DNA of 64,000 bases from an uncultured Clostridia bacterium (GCA_948466345.1 CAOKAC010000003.1:1-64000), one strand, 5' to 3'. Counted from the stretch's first letter, positions 38,101 through 48,689 are shown. Program-made: numbers and translations. Notes: generated by a model not told the origin, from the sequence alone.

Positions 38101-38868
38101 CAGATCGTTCAGGTCGGAGGATGCAAAGCGTCCGCCGTCCAACTGTACCATTGGGCGAATCTCCGGAGGGATAACAGGGACTACATCCAGAATCATCCAC
38201 TCCGGCTTATTGCCGGATTTGCGGAACGCTTCCACAACCTCCAGCCGTTTGATAATACGAACTTTCTTTTGTCCGCTGGATTTTGCAAGGTCTTCTTTAA
38301 GGCTTTCGGACAGTTTTTCGATATCAATACGCCGAAGCAATTCCCGGACGGCTTCAGCGCCCATGCCTACGGTAAAGTCGTTTTCATAGGCGGTGTAATA
38401 TTCCCGGTATTCCTTTTCACTCAACAGCTGATTCTGCGCAAGGGGAGTAGTGCCGGGATCAATTACAATATAGGAAGCAAAATACAAAACCTTTTCAAGA
38501 TGCCGGGGGGAAATGTCCAAAAGCAGTCCCATACGGGAGGGGATAGCACGGAAGTACCAGATATGGGATACAGGAGCGGCAAGCTCGATGTGCCCCATAC
38601 GCTCCCGGCGCACTTTTTTCTGGGTAACTTCCACGCCGCACTTTTCACAAACCTTATTTTTATGACGAATCCGTTTATATTTACCGCAAAGACACTCCCA
38701 GTCCTTTGTTGGGCCGAAAATGCGTTCGCAGAACAAACCGTCGCGCTCCGCCTTGAGAGTACGATAGTTAATGGTCTCCGGCTTTTTTACTTCTCCGTAA
38801 GACCAGGAACGTATCATTTCAGGAGAGGCCAGTCCGATTTTTATAGAATCAAATGTATTGTGTTCCAT
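35107..38868 (-). CDS. rpoC: RNA polymerase beta' subunit
   Basis: The 1253-aa subunit opens [17 protein letters not shown], has the zinc motif [20 protein letters not shown], the active-site NADFDGDQM, the later zinc set ([13 protein letters not shown]), and an acidic tail of Asp/Glu repeats (last ~60 residues), longer than in Bacillus. The ATG at 38868 is used because GAAGG lies ~9 nt upstream and homologs start here. It follows rpoB by 48 bp. Confidence 0.98.
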   Translation of the reverse strand: MEHNTFDSIKIGLASPEMIRSWSYGEVKKPETINYRTLKAERDGLFCERIFGPTKDWECLCGKYKRIRHKNKVCEKCGVEVTQKKVRRERMGHIELAAPVSHIWYFRAIPSRMGLLLDISPRHLEKVLYFASYIVIDPGTTPLAQNQLLSEKEYREYYTAYENDFTVGMGAEAVRELLRRIDIEKLSESLKEDLAKSSGQKKVRIIKRLEVVEAFRKSGNKPEWMILDVVPVIPPEIRPMVQLDGGRFASSDLNDLYRRVINRNNRLKRLMDYRAPDIIVRNEKRMLQEAVDALIDNGRRGKPVTGPNNRPLKSLSEMLRGKQGRFRQNLLGKRVDYSGRSVIVVGPSLKIYQCGLPKEMALELFKPFVMKRLHETQKAANIKDAKKKVEKASPEVWDALENVIKDHPVLLNRAPTLHRLSIQAFEPVLVEGRAIKLHPLVCKAFNADFDGDQMPIHVPLSAEAQAEARFLMLSANNLLKPVDGRAIAVPSQDMVLGSFYLTIDRAGEPGEGKVFRDFNEAMMAYENGEIGLHAPIKVRVTKEKDGQMLSKVIDATLGLLIFNKPIPQDLGYVDRSDPDKYFDLEITFVCGSKQLGQIIDRCIKYHGFQTTAKMLDEIKDMGYKYSTKAAISISVADMAIPPEKYALVAEAEKKVDQIHKEFMRGKLSETERYQSVVATWTQTTDDVVAALQSNFDRYNPIKMMSDSGARGNITQMRQLAGMRGLMFATSGKTMELPIKSNFREGLNILEYFVAARGARKSLSDTALKTADSGYLTRRLVDVSQDVIIREEDCGARHGIVVSDIKDGNETIEKLSDRIFGRYVIGDIVHPETGEVIVEDNTMVTEAQAKAVEEAGIKSVEIRTVLQCGARHGVCSHCYGADLASSTTVNIGEAVGIIAAQSIGEPGTQLTMRTFHTGGVAGSDITQGLPRVEELFEARKPKKTSIVADFAGTVSIRDVKKTHNVIIHNPETGEEKEYPIPYGTSIIVSEGDMVSAGQELTVGYKNPADILRINGIDAVYDYIILEVQKVYSSQSIGINDKHIEVIARQMTRKMRIDDPGSTEMLPGINVEKNDFLDANREIQARIDAGERDLQVATAEPVLLGITKASLQTESFLSAASFQETTKVLTEAAIKGKVDHLMGLKENVLIGKLIPAGTGMPCYRNVEVEKINTAADEEFYKNFASISMEDDDLLEEDDDLLVGGVAEEYSDDLLDDGELDSDGEEYSEDDDVEIDISELYTDDFDDELSEDDTSL

Positions 38869-38916
38869 CGGCAAAATACCTTCTTTATTCAAATTCATTC
38901 GTTTGTCTGCTGCGCA

Positions 38917-41900
38917 TTAAAACTCGTCCTCGCTGTCATCAGCGCTTTCTGCATAGAAAATTCCTTCCGCATCTGCCTGACCGCCAAAGTCTTCACTGGA
39001 AAAGGTATCATATACGTTTTCCGGTGCAACGGTTTCTCCTACATCCTCTGCCGTCACTCTATCACGGTAGGGACGATTCTGCACTTCCGGTTCTTCTTCG
39101 CCGAGTTTTGAGAGTTCAATCTCCTCGCCGCTTTCATCCAGCACACGGACATCTAATGCAAGAGCCTGAAGTTCTTTTACCAGCACCTTGAAGGATTCAG
39201 GAACGCCTGGAGTCGGAATGTTTTGGCCTTTGACAATCGCTTCGTAGGTTTTTACACGACCTACTACATCGTCACTCTTCACCGTCAGAATTTCCTGCAG
39301 TGTGTAAGCTGCGCCATATGCCTCCAGCGCCCAAACTTCCATTTCTCCGAAACGCTGTCCGCCAAACTGCGCCTTACCGCCCAGAGGCTGCTGGGTGATT
39401 AGAGAGTAGGGGCCAGTAGAACGGGCGTGAATCTTATCGTCTACCAAGTGATGCAGCTTCAAATAGTACATAATACCGACAGTGACCGGGTTATCAAATG
39501 CTTCGCCGGTACGACCATCGTACAGAACCGTTTTACCATCTACCACATACAGACGATCTTCGGCGCGCAGGGTATCAATATATGCCTGCCGATTTTTATG
39601 GTCTTCCGGGATTTTTTCGTAGGTTTTGGCACCATCTGCAGTAGTTACCTCTTCCAAGAGATATTTGCCGTCTACGTTTTCGCCGGGCATGACTTTTCTC
39701 TGCATGTTCGCCATGCGCATGCATTCGGTAATATCCTGCTCTTTTGCGCCGTCAAATACAGGGGTCATAATTTTCCATCCAAGACGTTTCGCTGCCAGTC
39801 CCAGATGGACTTCCAGCACCTGTCCAATGTTCATACGAGAAGGAACGCCCAGAGGGTTGAGTACGATATCCAGGGGAGTACCGTCAGCCAGGAATGGCAT
39901 GTCCTCTGGAGGAAGGATTCTGGATACAACACCTTTGTTACCATGGCGGCCTGCCATTTTGTCTCCCACAGAGATTTTTCTCTTTTGAGCAATATAAACG
40001 CGGATGACTTTATTGACTCCAGGTGCAAGCTCATCACCGTTGTCTCTGGAGAATACCTTTACGTCAATAATGATACCGCTTTCCCCGTGTGGAACACGCA
40101 TGGAAGTATCACGCACTTCGCGGCTTTTTTCGCCGAAAATTGCACGGAGCAGACGTTCTTCCGCTGTAAGCTCAGTTTCGCCTTTCGGTGTTACTTTACC
40201 TACCAGAATATCGCCAGCGCGCACTTCAGTACCAACTTTTATGATACCTTCTGCGTCCAAATCTTTCAGCGCGTCTTCGCCCACATTAGGGATTTCTCTG
40301 GTAATCTCTTCTGGACCAAGTTTTGTATCTCTTGCTTCGTGGGAATATTCTTCAATATGAATAGAAGTATAAACGTCGTCACGAACCAGACGCTCGTTTA
40401 GCAGAACCGCGTCCTCGTAGTTATAGCCTTCCCACGTCATAAATCCAATAAGAGCATTTTTACCCAGCGCCACCTCGCCATCAGAGGTAGCGGGACCATC
40501 TGCAAGGACATCGCCTTTCTTTACGATATCGCCTGCTTGTACAATGGGTATCTGATTTACGCAGGTGCTTTGGTTACTTCTCTTAAACTTAATTAAATGA
40601 TAAACTTTCTTTTCTCCGCCGTCGGCGCGCACAGTGATATGATTTGCATCTACGCTTTCGATGATGCCATCCACCTCCGATACGGTACATACGCCGGAGT
40701 CAACGGCGGCCTTGTATTCCATACCAGTTCCAACAATAGGAGAGTCGGTAACCATCAGCGGAACTGCCTGTTTCTGCATGTTAGATCCCATCAGCGCACG
40801 AGAGTTATCATCATTTTCCAGGAAGGGGATCATTGCGGTGGCAACGGATACCACCATTTTGGGAGAAACGTCCATAAAATCTACAGAGGACGCATCTACT
40901 TCAATGATTTCGGTCCGGTCACGGGCAGCGACCTTTCGGTTGACAAAGTGTCTTTCTTCGTCTAGAGGTTCGTTTGCCTGTGCTACGATATAACTATCTT
41001 CCACATCTGCAGTCATGTAGACTACTTCTTCGGTAACCCTGCCGGTCTCTTTGTCTACCCGCAGATAGGGGGCTTCAATAAAACCGTATTTGCTGATACG
41101 CGCATATGTGGACAGATAAGAAATCAATCCGATATTAGGACCTTCTGGGGTCTCGATAGGGCACATGCGTCCATAATGGGTATAGTGGACATCGCGCACT
41201 TCAAAGGAGGCTCTGTCACGGGACAAACCACCTGGTCCCAGCGCTGAAATACGGCGTTTATGTGTAAGTTCTGCCAGAGGATTTGCCTGATCCATAAACT
41301 GAGACAGAGGGGAAGAACCGAAAAATTCACGGATTGCAGTCACTACAGGGCGAATATTAATCAGATTCTGTGGCGTAAGATTTTCATTATCCTGAATATT
41401 CATACGCTCTTTGACGATTTTATCCATTCTGGAAAGACCGATACGCAGCTGATTCTGCAGCAGTTCACCAACACAACGCAGACGCCGGTTTCCTAAATGG
41501 TCGATATCGTCTGTTTCCCCTACGTCATTTGCCAAGCAAAGGAGGTAGTTGATAGAGGCAAGAATATCCTCTTGTGTGATATGCGTAGGACAAAGATCAT
41601 GGATTCGACGTTTCGCGATGCTCCTTATTGTATCTATATCGCCGCCGGCTTCTTCTGCAATTTCCTGAAGTACGTCCATACGGACTTTCTCACTGATGCC
41701 GATATCTTTCAGATCAATACCAATTACATCTTTCGGATATACAGCGCCATTAGAAAAGATTTTGCATTCGCTGCCGTTTTCCATACGCAGATATACTGTG
41801 TCGATACAAGCGTGCTCAATTGCTTCGGCATTTTCTCGGGAAAGGATCGTTCCTTCCTCAAAGAGAATTTCTCCGGTAAGCATATTTACAGCAGGCCGGC

Positions 41901-42795
41901 TCAGGGTACCGCCGGAAATTCTTCTGCCAAGACTCAGCTTTTTATCAAATTTATAGCGGCCTACAGGATACAAATCGTAACGCTTGGGATCAAACAGCAA
42001 ATTGTTGAGGAGAATTTCTGCACTCTCCACAATGGCAGGTTCACCAGGACGGAGTTTTTTATAAATTTCTTTCAGCGCTTCATCCCGAATAGAGGAGTTG
42101 CTTTCAATGGCCAAACGTTCACAATCGTCTTTTTCCAATGTGGCATCCAGACCGCAGTCCTCTCCGAAATATTCTTTAATCTGTTCAGGTGATTCGATAC
42201 CTAGCGCACGAATCAAAACAGAAAGCGGCAATTTACGGTTTTTATCAATCCGGACATAATATACATTGTTTGCGTCTGTTTCATATTCCAGCCAAGCCCC
42301 GCGATAGGGAATCACAGTGGCAGAAAACATCTTTTTACCGGATTTGTCAATAGAACTGTCATAGTAGATTCCAGGAGAACGAGTGATCTGCGAAACGATA
42401 ACGCGCTCTGCACCGTTAATCACAAAAGTACCGGTATCGGTCATCAGAGGGAAATCGCCCATGAAGATATCGGACTGCTTTACCTCACCGGTCAGACGGT
42501 TGGTCAGACGGACGGCTACTTTCAGGGGGGCAGCATAGTTCGTATCCCGCTCTTTGCATTCCTCTACGGGATATTTGGGCTCTGCGTCAAAGGAATATCC
42601 AACAAATTCGATAAATAAATTTCCCGTATAGTCTGTAATCGGGGAGATATCCTGCAGAACTTCCATAAGTCCTGTTTCCAGAAACCATTTGAAAGAATCC
42701 TTTTGAATTTCAATCAAATTCGGCAGCTGGATAGCCTCGTTGATCTTCGAGAAGCTCATTCTCGTGTTTTTGCCCACTGCTTGGGGTTTGACCAT
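38917..42795 (-). CDS. rpoB: RNA polymerase beta subunit
   Basis: The 1292-aa subunit has the usual beta regions, including the rifampicin pocket [21 protein letters not shown] (wild-type residues, so no resistance substitution there), KPxGE-type loop [10 protein letters not shown], and the C-terminal [19 protein letters not shown]. The ATG at 42795 fits homologs, with GGAG 10 nt upstream; the longer frame has no support. An acidic tail ends the protein. It is first in the rpoBC unit. Confidence 0.98.
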   Translation of the reverse strand: MVKPQAVGKNTRMSFSKINEAIQLPNLIEIQKDSFKWFLETGLMEVLQDISPITDYTGNLFIEFVGYSFDAEPKYPVEECKERDTNYAAPLKVAVRLTNRLTGEVKQSDIFMGDFPLMTDTGTFVINGAERVIVSQITRSPGIYYDSSIDKSGKKMFSATVIPYRGAWLEYETDANNVYYVRIDKNRKLPLSVLIRALGIESPEQIKEYFGEDCGLDATLEKDDCERLAIESNSSIRDEALKEIYKKLRPGEPAIVESAEILLNNLLFDPKRYDLYPVGRYKFDKKLSLGRRISGGTLSRPAVNMLTGEILFEEGTILSRENAEAIEHACIDTVYLRMENGSECKIFSNGAVYPKDVIGIDLKDIGISEKVRMDVLQEIAEEAGGDIDTIRSIAKRRIHDLCPTHITQEDILASINYLLCLANDVGETDDIDHLGNRRLRCVGELLQNQLRIGLSRMDKIVKERMNIQDNENLTPQNLINIRPVVTAIREFFGSSPLSQFMDQANPLAELTHKRRISALGPGGLSRDRASFEVRDVHYTHYGRMCPIETPEGPNIGLISYLSTYARISKYGFIEAPYLRVDKETGRVTEEVVYMTADVEDSYIVAQANEPLDEERHFVNRKVAARDRTEIIEVDASSVDFMDVSPKMVVSVATAMIPFLENDDNSRALMGSNMQKQAVPLMVTDSPIVGTGMEYKAAVDSGVCTVSEVDGIIESVDANHITVRADGGEKKVYHLIKFKRSNQSTCVNQIPIVQAGDIVKKGDVLADGPATSDGEVALGKNALIGFMTWEGYNYEDAVLLNERLVRDDVYTSIHIEEYSHEARDTKLGPEEITREIPNVGEDALKDLDAEGIIKVGTEVRAGDILVGKVTPKGETELTAEERLLRAIFGEKSREVRDTSMRVPHGESGIIIDVKVFSRDNGDELAPGVNKVIRVYIAQKRKISVGDKMAGRHGNKGVVSRILPPEDMPFLADGTPLDIVLNPLGVPSRMNIGQVLEVHLGLAAKRLGWKIMTPVFDGAKEQDITECMRMANMQRKVMPGENVDGKYLLEEVTTADGAKTYEKIPEDHKNRQAYIDTLRAEDRLYVVDGKTVLYDGRTGEAFDNPVTVGIMYYLKLHHLVDDKIHARSTGPYSLITQQPLGGKAQFGGQRFGEMEVWALEAYGAAYTLQEILTVKSDDVVGRVKTYEAIVKGQNIPTPGVPESFKVLVKELQALALDVRVLDESGEEIELSKLGEEEPEVQNRPYRDRVTAEDVGETVAPENVYDTFSSEDFGGQADAEGIFYAESADDSEDEF

Positions 42796-42837
42796 TGAGT
42801 TATCACTCCATTCTTGCATATGACGTGTGGTATCCAC

Positions 42838-43140
42838 CAGGCATTTTTGGCGAGAATAACACCGTCATAAGGTAAATTTTGCGCTCCAAAAGCGAAATTA
42901 AGGCAATATAATATTATATTGATATTTTTGGCAATGTCAAGACGATGGGGGATTTTTTACATAAAACGCCGAAAAAATCCGAAAAGTTTTAAATATAACA
43001 CATAAAACGTTACAAAAAATTAAAATGTAAACAATATGTAAATATTTCAAAAATAGAGATTTTAAAATTATATGCGAGAGGCAAATTCATCATATTTCGA
43101 CAAAATTATATAAAAATTTCCAAAAATTGTAAAAAAGTTA
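42838..43140. other. rpoB upstream region
   Basis: AT-rich gap. It holds the rpoB promoter on the minus strand (TTGACA at 42940-42935, 16-bp spacer, TATAAT at 42918-42913), a leader of ~110 nt with a small GCGCTCCAAAAGCG hairpin, and otherwise nothing recognisable. rplJ/rplL are not adjacent, unlike in many relatives. Confidence 0.7.
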
Positions 43141-43187
43141 TTGACAAATAGGGATTACCTATTTATAATAAATAGGTAATCCCTATT
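43141..43187 (+). promoter_or_regulatory. Promoter with a 41-bp palindromic operator for the RHH gene
   Basis: TTGACA (43141-43146), 17-bp spacer, TATAAT (43164-43169). Bases 43147-43187 form a perfect palindrome with 20-bp arms around the centre A of the -10 box. Each arm is itself an inverted repeat, AATAGG-GATTA-CCTATT. This is a tandem-site operator as used by ribbon-helix-helix repressors; the gene just downstream encodes one. Confidence 0.88.
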
Positions 43188-43205
43188 ATGAAAGGAGGCA
43201 TCAAA

Positions 43206-43379
43206 GTGGCAGTAGGGAAGAAAAGGGGTCCGAAAACCGACAATCCCAAAGCGTACAGGATGACTATTAAATTAGATCAGGAATCGAAAGACATAATCGA
43301 CGCATATTGTGCAAAAGAATCTGTGTCCAAAGGAGAATGCGTGCGGCGAGGGGTCAAGCGGCTAAAGGGAGACCTCTAA
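43206..43379 (+). CDS. Ribbon-helix-helix (CopG/Arc-like) DNA-binding protein
   Basis: The 57-aa basic protein has a short strand YRMTIKLDQ followed by two helices (ESKDIIDAYC and SKGECVRRGVKRL), the ribbon-helix-helix layout. Such dimers bind palindromes in the major groove and commonly repress their own promoter, here the 41-bp palindrome upstream. The start is a GTG at 43206, 7-8 nt after AAAGGAGG. A small RNA gene converges on its 3' end. No partner toxin is fused or adjacent on this strand. Confidence 0.85.
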   Translation: MAVGKKRGPKTDNPKAYRMTIKLDQESKDIIDAYCAKESVSKGECVRRGVKRLKGDL

Positions 43380-43490
43380 AATAAAAAAGGAAGACGGCGT
43401 CCGCATGAAAAGCCACGCCATCTTCCAACAAAAACCGCACTTGGCAAAAAGCCAAGCTGCGTCGGCAACAAAGCCCGCGAGCCTTGATGC
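43380..43490 (-). ncRNA. Small structured RNA convergent with the RHH gene
   Basis: Minus-strand promoter TTGCAA (43525-43520)-17-TAAAAT (43502-43497) gives an RNA of ~110 nt. It contains hairpin GCTTGGC/GCCAAG with a T5 loop and ends in stem GGAAGATGGCGT/ACGCCGTCTTCC followed by T6. There is no ORF. It ends at the stop of the RHH gene, so it would be antisense to the 3' end of that message, suggesting control of it or of a trans target. Confidence 0.75.
43381..43432 (-). terminator. Terminator of the small RNA
   Basis: 12-bp stem with one mismatch (GGAAGATGGCGT/ACGCCGTCTTCC) then six T on the minus strand. Confidence 0.85.
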
Positions 43491-43496
43491 ATAAAT

Positions 43497-43525
43497 ATTT
43501 TACCATATGCTTACAATTCTTGCAA
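43497..43525 (-). promoter_or_regulatory. Promoter of the small RNA
   Basis: TTGCAA-17-TAAAAT on the minus strand. Confidence 0.75.
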
Positions 43526-43575
43526 GCGTTTTTTTGCCGGAATTATTAAATTGAAAGGAATTATTTTAATAAATC

Positions 43576-43842
43576 ATGAAAGAATGGAATCAATTTATGA
43601 AAAACATGGCAAATCTTGCAAAAGAGAAGTATAGAAACGGAGAAATATATGTCCATTACAAGTATCGTAGAGAAGAAATAGATCGAATACTAGACGGCTG
43701 CCTTTTAGAAGATCAAAAAGAAATTGTAGATGCATTTTTGCAGGAATTGGATGTTGCGGCGCGTCGAGAATTGGATGCGATATATTTTCAGGGAATACTG
43801 GACGGTGTTTCGATGCTGCGGGTTCTCGGCGCTTTGGCATAA
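43576..43842 (+). CDS. Small protein of unknown function (88 aa)
   Basis: An 88-aa acidic, mostly helical protein (REEIDRILDGCLLEDQKEIVDAFLQEL). I do not recognise a family. A GAAAGGAA lies ~16 nt before the first ATG; ATG 43597 is a possible alternative. It ends before a strong terminator and is next to the RHH/small-RNA module, though transcribed separately. Confidence 0.65.
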   Translation: MKEWNQFMKNMANLAKEKYRNGEIYVHYKYRREEIDRILDGCLLEDQKEIVDAFLQELDVAARRELDAIYFQGILDGVSMLRVLGALA

Positions 43843-43868
43843 GCTTTGCAATTTCTTTTTTTAATAAA

Positions 43869-43904
43869 TAAAAAGAGAGGGGGCTCCCTCTCTTTTTATT
43901 TTCT
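43869..43904. terminator. Bidirectional intrinsic terminator
   Basis: Stem AAAAGAGAGGG/CCCTCTCTTTT with loop GGCT; also ends the minus-strand hslO transcript. Confidence 0.9.
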
Positions 43905-43936
43905 CCCTCTTTGATTTAGTAGGGAAGCTGCAAAAG

Positions 43937-44827
43937 TTAGTTTGAAGCAGTCATATCTTCCTTGCGGCGATATATTTCTGTAATATCAAACGAATATTTT
44001 TTATTGCAGAAGTGGCAACATGCTTCTATTGGTCCCTCTTGAGAGGCAAGTTCGTCCAGATCTTTTTGCGGCAGTCCAGCTAAGGCGTTTAAATAGCGCT
44101 CTCTGCCGCAGGTACATATATAACTGATATCAAATTCATCAAACAGTTGGTATTCGATTTCCTTCAGAACAGCTGCAATCACATCCTCTGCACGCTTTCC
44201 TTCGGCGATCATTGCAGAAACAGAGGGAATCAGCTTGATGTTTGCTTCCAATTGATCAATTATTGCATCATCGGCGCCTGGAAGAACCTGCAGCAGAAAT
44301 CCGCCGGCGGATTTTACTGTATGGTCTTGATTGACTCGTACTCCCAAGGCACATATTGTAGGTGTTTGCTCACTAGTAGCAAAATATTGGGTTATGTCGT
44401 CACCGATTTCGCCGCTAACCAAGGGACACATGCCTACATACGGTTCTCCCATGCCCATATCCTTGATAATGGTGAGATTGCCATCCTTGCCTACGACGCC
44501 GCCAACATCCAGTTTCCCGACACTATTTGGCATTCGTTCAATCTGAGGATTTTCTGCATATCCCCGGACGTTGCCTTTGTAGTCGGACACGCAAACGATT
44601 TTCCCGGCAGGACCTCCGCCGTTCAATTGAAAGGTGAGGGTATTGTCTTTATCCTTTAAAAGACTGCCCATAAGGGCAGCGGCTGTCAGACTGCGGCCCA
44701 GAGCGGCGGTCATAGTTTTTGATGTCTGATGGATCGCTGCAGCATTGGCGACAATTTGGGTTGTGTCGGCAAAAATAATTCTTGCACTGCCGTCCTCTGT
44801 GACGGCGCGGGTAATATAAGAGGACAT
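43937..44827 (-). CDS. hslO: Redox-regulated chaperone Hsp33
   Basis: The 296-aa cytosolic protein has the N-terminal Hsp33 fold (ALGRSLTAAALMGSLLKD, GPAGKIVCVSDYKGNVRGY) and the four zinc-binding cysteines: CTCG near residue 238 and CCHFC near 273. On oxidation the zinc leaves and the chaperone becomes active. AGAAAGAGAG precedes the ATG. Confidence 0.96.
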   Translation of the reverse strand: MSSYITRAVTEDGSARIIFADTTQIVANAAAIHQTSKTMTAALGRSLTAAALMGSLLKDKDNTLTFQLNGGGPAGKIVCVSDYKGNVRGYAENPQIERMPNSVGKLDVGGVVGKDGNLTIIKDMGMGEPYVGMCPLVSGEIGDDITQYFATSEQTPTICALGVRVNQDHTVKSAGGFLLQVLPGADDAIIDQLEANIKLIPSVSAMIAEGKRAEDVIAAVLKEIEYQLFDEFDISYICTCGRERYLNALAGLPQKDLDELASQEGPIEACCHFCNKKYSFDITEIYRRKEDMTASN

Positions 44828-44856
44828 ATAAAAACTCTCTTTCTCTGCGGGTTATA

Positions 44857-44886
44857 AACGGCGCGCATATACTTATGCGCGCCGCC
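44857..44886 (-). terminator. GC-rich stem-loop after the oxidoreductase
   Basis: Stem GGCGCGCAT/ATGCGCGCC with 6-nt loop; the T run after it is short (GTTTATAA), so strength is uncertain. Confidence 0.6.
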
Positions 44887-44898
44887 CTGATAAATCAA

Positions 44899-46032
44899 TC
44901 AGTCAAGGGTAACGACTGTTTTATTATAGAAGGATTCTAGTGCGGCGGTAGACAGCTTATGAGACAGCTCTGTTTCTTCCGGCGTAAAGAGTCCAAAGGG
45001 TACGGATTCACCAGCATATTCCAGCGTAAACGCGCCCATTTGCTGCTGCATAGCATCGGTAAATCCAAATTCGAAAATAGGACCTGTGATAGTAGGCAGC
45101 ATTGGTTTGTAACCAATTATAATCCGGTTCCAGGATTGTTCTTTTCCCCAAGAGGAGGTATAGTAGAATGCATTTGCATCGTCGCTGGAAAAACGAGCGC
45201 TGCATTCCATACCGTAGATTTCAAAGAACCAGCGGTTGGTAGAGCCAGGGCACATCCGCTTTGTTTCCAGTGTCAGGGGAATTTCGTCTCCGTCTGCATT
45301 TTCTGTAGTGCAGAAGAGGGTGCAGTTGTCAAAAGTATCGCACACAGCCATACCGCCTTTCCCATCGGGACGTTCTTTTACGATATTGCTGAAATGGGCA
45401 TGCACGGTTTTGGGTTTGAACCCAAGGCGGAAGGGCACGTGCTGGGTGTGAATACCCAGATCTCCAAGACACCCGTATTCGCCGTTAAATTTTACCATAC
45501 GTTTCCAGTTGATGGGCTTATTCAAATCCATATCGCTGCAGTGATTGAAACCGGCGTGAATTTCCAGAATTTTTCCGAATTTTCCTTCACGATACCAATT
45601 GATCATTGTCTGCATAGCAGGATAGAAGGGAAATTCGCTGGAACAGCGTACAAATGCGCCAGGAGTTTCGCGGTATACCTTCAATATAGCTTCATTTGCC
45701 TTTTTATCGATACCAAAGGGCTTTTCTGCCAGCAGGGCCTTGCCGCTTTTTATAATATCAATATAAAATTGCTCATGAAGGTTATGCGGGACGGCGCAGT
45801 AAATTGCGTCAATGTCATCTTTCTCCAGCAGTTCCTTGTAATCCTCTACAGCATATTTAATGCTGTCAAAGTTCTTTTTGAACCAGTCCATTTCCTTGGG
45901 CACTACAGAGCAAATTCCTACAACCTCAGGTTTGGGAATATCCATGGTAAAATGGCACCAGCGTGCAGCAGCGGAGGCAAATTCTCTTGCCATAAGACCG
46001 CAGCCAATCAGACCAAAACGAATTGTTTTCAT
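44899..46032 (-). CDS. Gfo/Idh/MocA family oxidoreductase
   Basis: The 377-aa enzyme has a Rossmann start (IRFGLIGCGLMAREFA), the EKP motif (LLAEKPFGIDK, about residue 100), and the C-terminal beta-sheet domain with conserved His (GDLGIHTQHVPF). Family members oxidise or reduce sugar or inositol derivatives with NAD(P). Substrate unknown. It lies downstream of the aminotransferase, suggesting a joint pathway making or degrading an amino sugar or inosamine. Confidence 0.9.
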   Translation of the reverse strand: MKTIRFGLIGCGLMAREFASAAARWCHFTMDIPKPEVVGICSVVPKEMDWFKKNFDSIKYAVEDYKELLEKDDIDAIYCAVPHNLHEQFYIDIIKSGKALLAEKPFGIDKKANEAILKVYRETPGAFVRCSSEFPFYPAMQTMINWYREGKFGKILEIHAGFNHCSDMDLNKPINWKRMVKFNGEYGCLGDLGIHTQHVPFRLGFKPKTVHAHFSNIVKERPDGKGGMAVCDTFDNCTLFCTTENADGDEIPLTLETKRMCPGSTNRWFFEIYGMECSARFSSDDANAFYYTSSWGKEQSWNRIIIGYKPMLPTITGPIFEFGFTDAMQQQMGAFTLEYAGESVPFGLFTPEETELSHKLSTAALESFYNKTVVTLD

Positions 46033-46082
46033 AGATTTTATAAGTCCTTTCTTGGGTGAAATTTGCGTGTGTTCTCACAAGA

Positions 46083-46113
46083 ATACAGCAAAGCGCCAAG
46101 CGCTTTGCTGTAT
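46083..46113 (-). repeat. Intercistronic 14-bp inverted repeat
   Basis: ATACAGCAAAGCGC and its perfect complement around CAA, between the aminotransferase and oxidoreductase genes. No T tract; perhaps a mild terminator or mRNA-stability element. Confidence 0.75.
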
Positions 46114-46123
46114 TGCATAGGAA

Positions 46124-47494
46124 TCAATATCCGAAATGCTTTTCAGTTTCTGCAACAGCTTCCTCGATGATGTCCATACCCTTTTCTGCAACAGCATCGT
46201 CTAGAATCATCGGGGGGGAGAGGCGCAGGATGTGGCCTGAGGGAACCCAAGCCAGCCCTTTTTCAAAGGCTTTCTGGTAAATCATTTGTCCAGCTTCTGC
46301 AAATGGTTCCTTTGTCTCGCGATCCCGAACAATTTCCATTGCCAGCAGGCAGCCTTTGCCCCGAACATCGCCAACGATGGGATGAGCTTCTTTGATTTTT
46401 TCCATTCGGGAGAGGAACAGTTCTCCAAGGTGCGCAGCGCGCTCGTTCAAATTTTCTTCTTCTATAACCTTAATGGATTCCAGCGCTGCTACACACGCCA
46501 TTGGGTTTCCACCATAGCTGGAGGAGGCAGAAATTTTTTCAATAGCGGGTGCAAGATTATCGGATACAGCCAATGCGGTAACGGGGAAGCCGTTTCCAAA
46601 TCCTTTTCCAAGAGTTACAATATCCGGCGTTACATTCCAGTGATCGGTGGCGAACCAAGCGCCGGTTCTTGCCATACTGCTGAGCACCTCGTCGGCAAAC
46701 AGCAGGATACCACGACGATTGCACAATTCACGGATTGCAGGTAAAAAGTCGTCCGGAGGAACAACAGAGCCGCCCCAGCCTTGAATCGGTTCCAACACAA
46801 TGGCAGCTACATTGGTGCCGCCGCAGGAGGCTTCATTGTCCAGCATGCCTTCCAGCATTCTAATATAGGGGCTGGAATCCTTCATTGCTTCTTCTTTGGA
46901 ACGGCCGAATGCATCCCGATATGGATTGGGGCGAGGGGCTAAGAAAAAGCCGGGCGCGCGCATATGGGTGTCTACCCCTACTACTGCAAGCGAGTTTGCG
47001 CCGTAGGTTTTACCATGGAAATCTCTCCAGAAGGAGTAGAACTCTTGCTTGCCGGTGGCGGCACGTGCGCAGCGCAGCCCCGCCTCTACAGCGGTTGTAC
47101 CGGAGTCATAAAACTGAAATCCTGCAAAACGACCGCCAGTCATTTCGTGCAGCTTTTCTACCAGTTCCATCTTTACTTTGGTGGTGAAATCGTGACAATT
47201 CATAAGCCGTTTGGCCTGTTCAGCCACAGCTTCACTGATTTTAGGATGGCAGTGTCCCAAACCGGTTACATAAATACCGGAGGAAAAGTCAATATATGTA
47301 TTTCCGTCTACGTCGGTAAGCGTATAGCCGAATCCGGAATCAAAAACCACCGGAAACAGCTTTACTTGGCTGGAATAACCTTTCATGTATTTGGCGCATC
47401 TCGTATGGTATTCTACAGACTTGGGGCCGGGAACTGTGCTGGAAACCATATGGGGAATCGTAGCGGGATCAACGCTTGCCCAGTTCTTGCTCAT
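46124..47494 (-). CDS. Class III PLP-dependent aminotransferase
   Basis: The 456-aa enzyme has the class-III pattern: FSSGIYVTGLGHCHPKI, GTTAVEAGLRCARAATGK, LFADEVLSSMARTG and the PLP lysine in TLGKGFGNG (about residue 296). The family includes 4-aminobutyrate, ornithine and alanine-glyoxylate aminotransferases and inosose/ketosugar aminotransferases. The exact substrate cannot be read; the adjacent Gfo/Idh oxidoreductase favours a keto-sugar or inosose. GAGGTAG precedes the ATG. Confidence 0.9.
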   Translation of the reverse strand: MSKNWASVDPATIPHMVSSTVPGPKSVEYHTRCAKYMKGYSSQVKLFPVVFDSGFGYTLTDVDGNTYIDFSSGIYVTGLGHCHPKISEAVAEQAKRLMNCHDFTTKVKMELVEKLHEMTGGRFAGFQFYDSGTTAVEAGLRCARAATGKQEFYSFWRDFHGKTYGANSLAVVGVDTHMRAPGFFLAPRPNPYRDAFGRSKEEAMKDSSPYIRMLEGMLDNEASCGGTNVAAIVLEPIQGWGGSVVPPDDFLPAIRELCNRRGILLFADEVLSSMARTGAWFATDHWNVTPDIVTLGKGFGNGFPVTALAVSDNLAPAIEKISASSSYGGNPMACVAALESIKVIEEENLNERAAHLGELFLSRMEKIKEAHPIVGDVRGKGCLLAMEIVRDRETKEPFAEAGQMIYQKAFEKGLAWVPSGHILRLSPPMILDDAVAEKGMDIIEEAVAETEKHFGY

Positions 47495-47621
47495 GCTTTC
47501 TACCTCATTTCGGAAAATTTGTTAATAATGCTGCATAATGCTGCAGTTTGACCACTTCTATTATATAAATAATTCCCAGATAAGTCAACACCCTTTTTCC
47601 TTCGAGAGAAGAATTTCTGCT

Positions 47622-48689
47622 TTAATCCTTGGCTTTTTGATCCATTCCCTCTGTATCTTCCAATTTAGCAGAGGGGACAGGCTGGATACCATCAATATGG
47701 AGACTGGCCAAAGGATTTTTTGTCATGGCGGTTTCCATGCCTTCATTGGAAACGTGGGTATATATTTGAGTAGTATTTAACTGTTCATGACCCAGAATTT
47801 CCTGCAGAATGCGAGTGTCTACCTGACCGGATTGGTACATCAGGGTAGCTGCCGTATGACGCAGCTTGTGGGTGGAATAATTTTTGTAGGAGAGTCCTGC
47901 CATGTCAAGATATTTTTTCACCATCCACTGAACGGTTTTGACGCTAATCCGGGATCCGCGGCTGCTGAGGAACAAAGCTTCCTCCCGTATCCCGGATTTA
48001 CGTAGCTGCAGTCGCACCGGTAGATAGGCACAGATAGCCTCCCTACATGCATCATTTAGATAGATAACCCGTTCTTTCGACCCTTTACCAATCACCCGCA
48101 TAGAACGCATTTCCTGCTCTATATCCTGCAGACTGATCCCGGCAAGCTCCGACAAACGCATACCGCAGTTGAGAAATAGCGTGAGGATGCAGAAATCCCG
48201 TGCTCTGGTTTTGCTGCTCTCGTCATTTTTTACCGCGCTTAGCAATGCTATGCATTCTTCCAGAGAAAGATGCTTGGGCAGCACTTTTTTTGTTTTTGGA
48301 TTTTCTATATTTTTTGCAGGATTTTCTTCAAAATATTTTCGATTTACTGTAAGGAACTTATAGAAGCTGCGAATAGAAGATAATTTTCTCGAACGGGTAT
48401 TGCTTTGGTTTTCTCTATCCAGCTTTACATAATTGATGTAGTTGTAAATTTCACTTGTCGCTATATCACGGAAAAATTCCAGTGGCAGATCAGCAATAAC
48501 AACAGATTCCAGCGCGTCAAATTCTGTTGATAGTCCTTCTCTTGCGGCTTTTGTATATCGGCAGAACATGCGCAGATCCACCAAATATTCTGCCACTGTT
48601 TTGGGAGAGCAGCCCTGAATGGCGCTTTTGTATGTAGCAAATTCTTGTACGGCTTCTGGATAGTCCGACAGATCTTTTATATTGGCCAT
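47622..48689 (-). CDS. Tyrosine recombinase (XerC/XerD-like)
   Basis: The 355-aa protein has an N-terminal SAM-like core-binding domain (about 15-130) and the catalytic set Arg (NCGMRLSEL, about 180), Lys, His-x-x-Arg (HKLRHTAA), His (LGHEQL) and Tyr (IYTHVSNE). It joins DNA at dif-like or att sites. It could be the chromosomal Xer recombinase or an element integrase; the location beside core genes fits the former. It has a C-terminal extension of ~25 residues. Confidence 0.88.
   Translation of the reverse strand: MANIKDLSDYPEAVQEFATYKSAIQGCSPKTVAEYLVDLRMFCRYTKAAREGLSTEFDALESVVIADLPLEFFRDIATSEIYNYINYVKLDRENQSNTRSRKLSSIRSFYKFLTVNRKYFEENPAKNIENPKTKKVLPKHLSLEECIALLSAVKNDESSKTRARDFCILTLFLNCGMRLSELAGISLQDIEQEMRSMRVIGKGSKERVIYLNDACREAICAYLPVRLQLRKSGIREEALFLSSRGSRISVKTVQWMVKKYLDMAGLSYKNYSTHKLRHTAATLMYQSGQVDTRILQEILGHEQLNTTQIYTHVSNEGMETAMTKNPLASLHIDGIQPVPSAKLEDTEGMDQKAKD

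Noticed and set aside
38269..42192. Long plus-strand frames opposite rpoB and rpoC (for example 39427-40401)
   Set aside because: They lie wholly within essential core genes on the other strand and have no start signals; codon-bias shadows.
38917..42795. Rifampicin-resistance mutation in rpoB
   Set aside because: The resistance cluster keeps the sensitive residues Gln, Asp, His and Ser.
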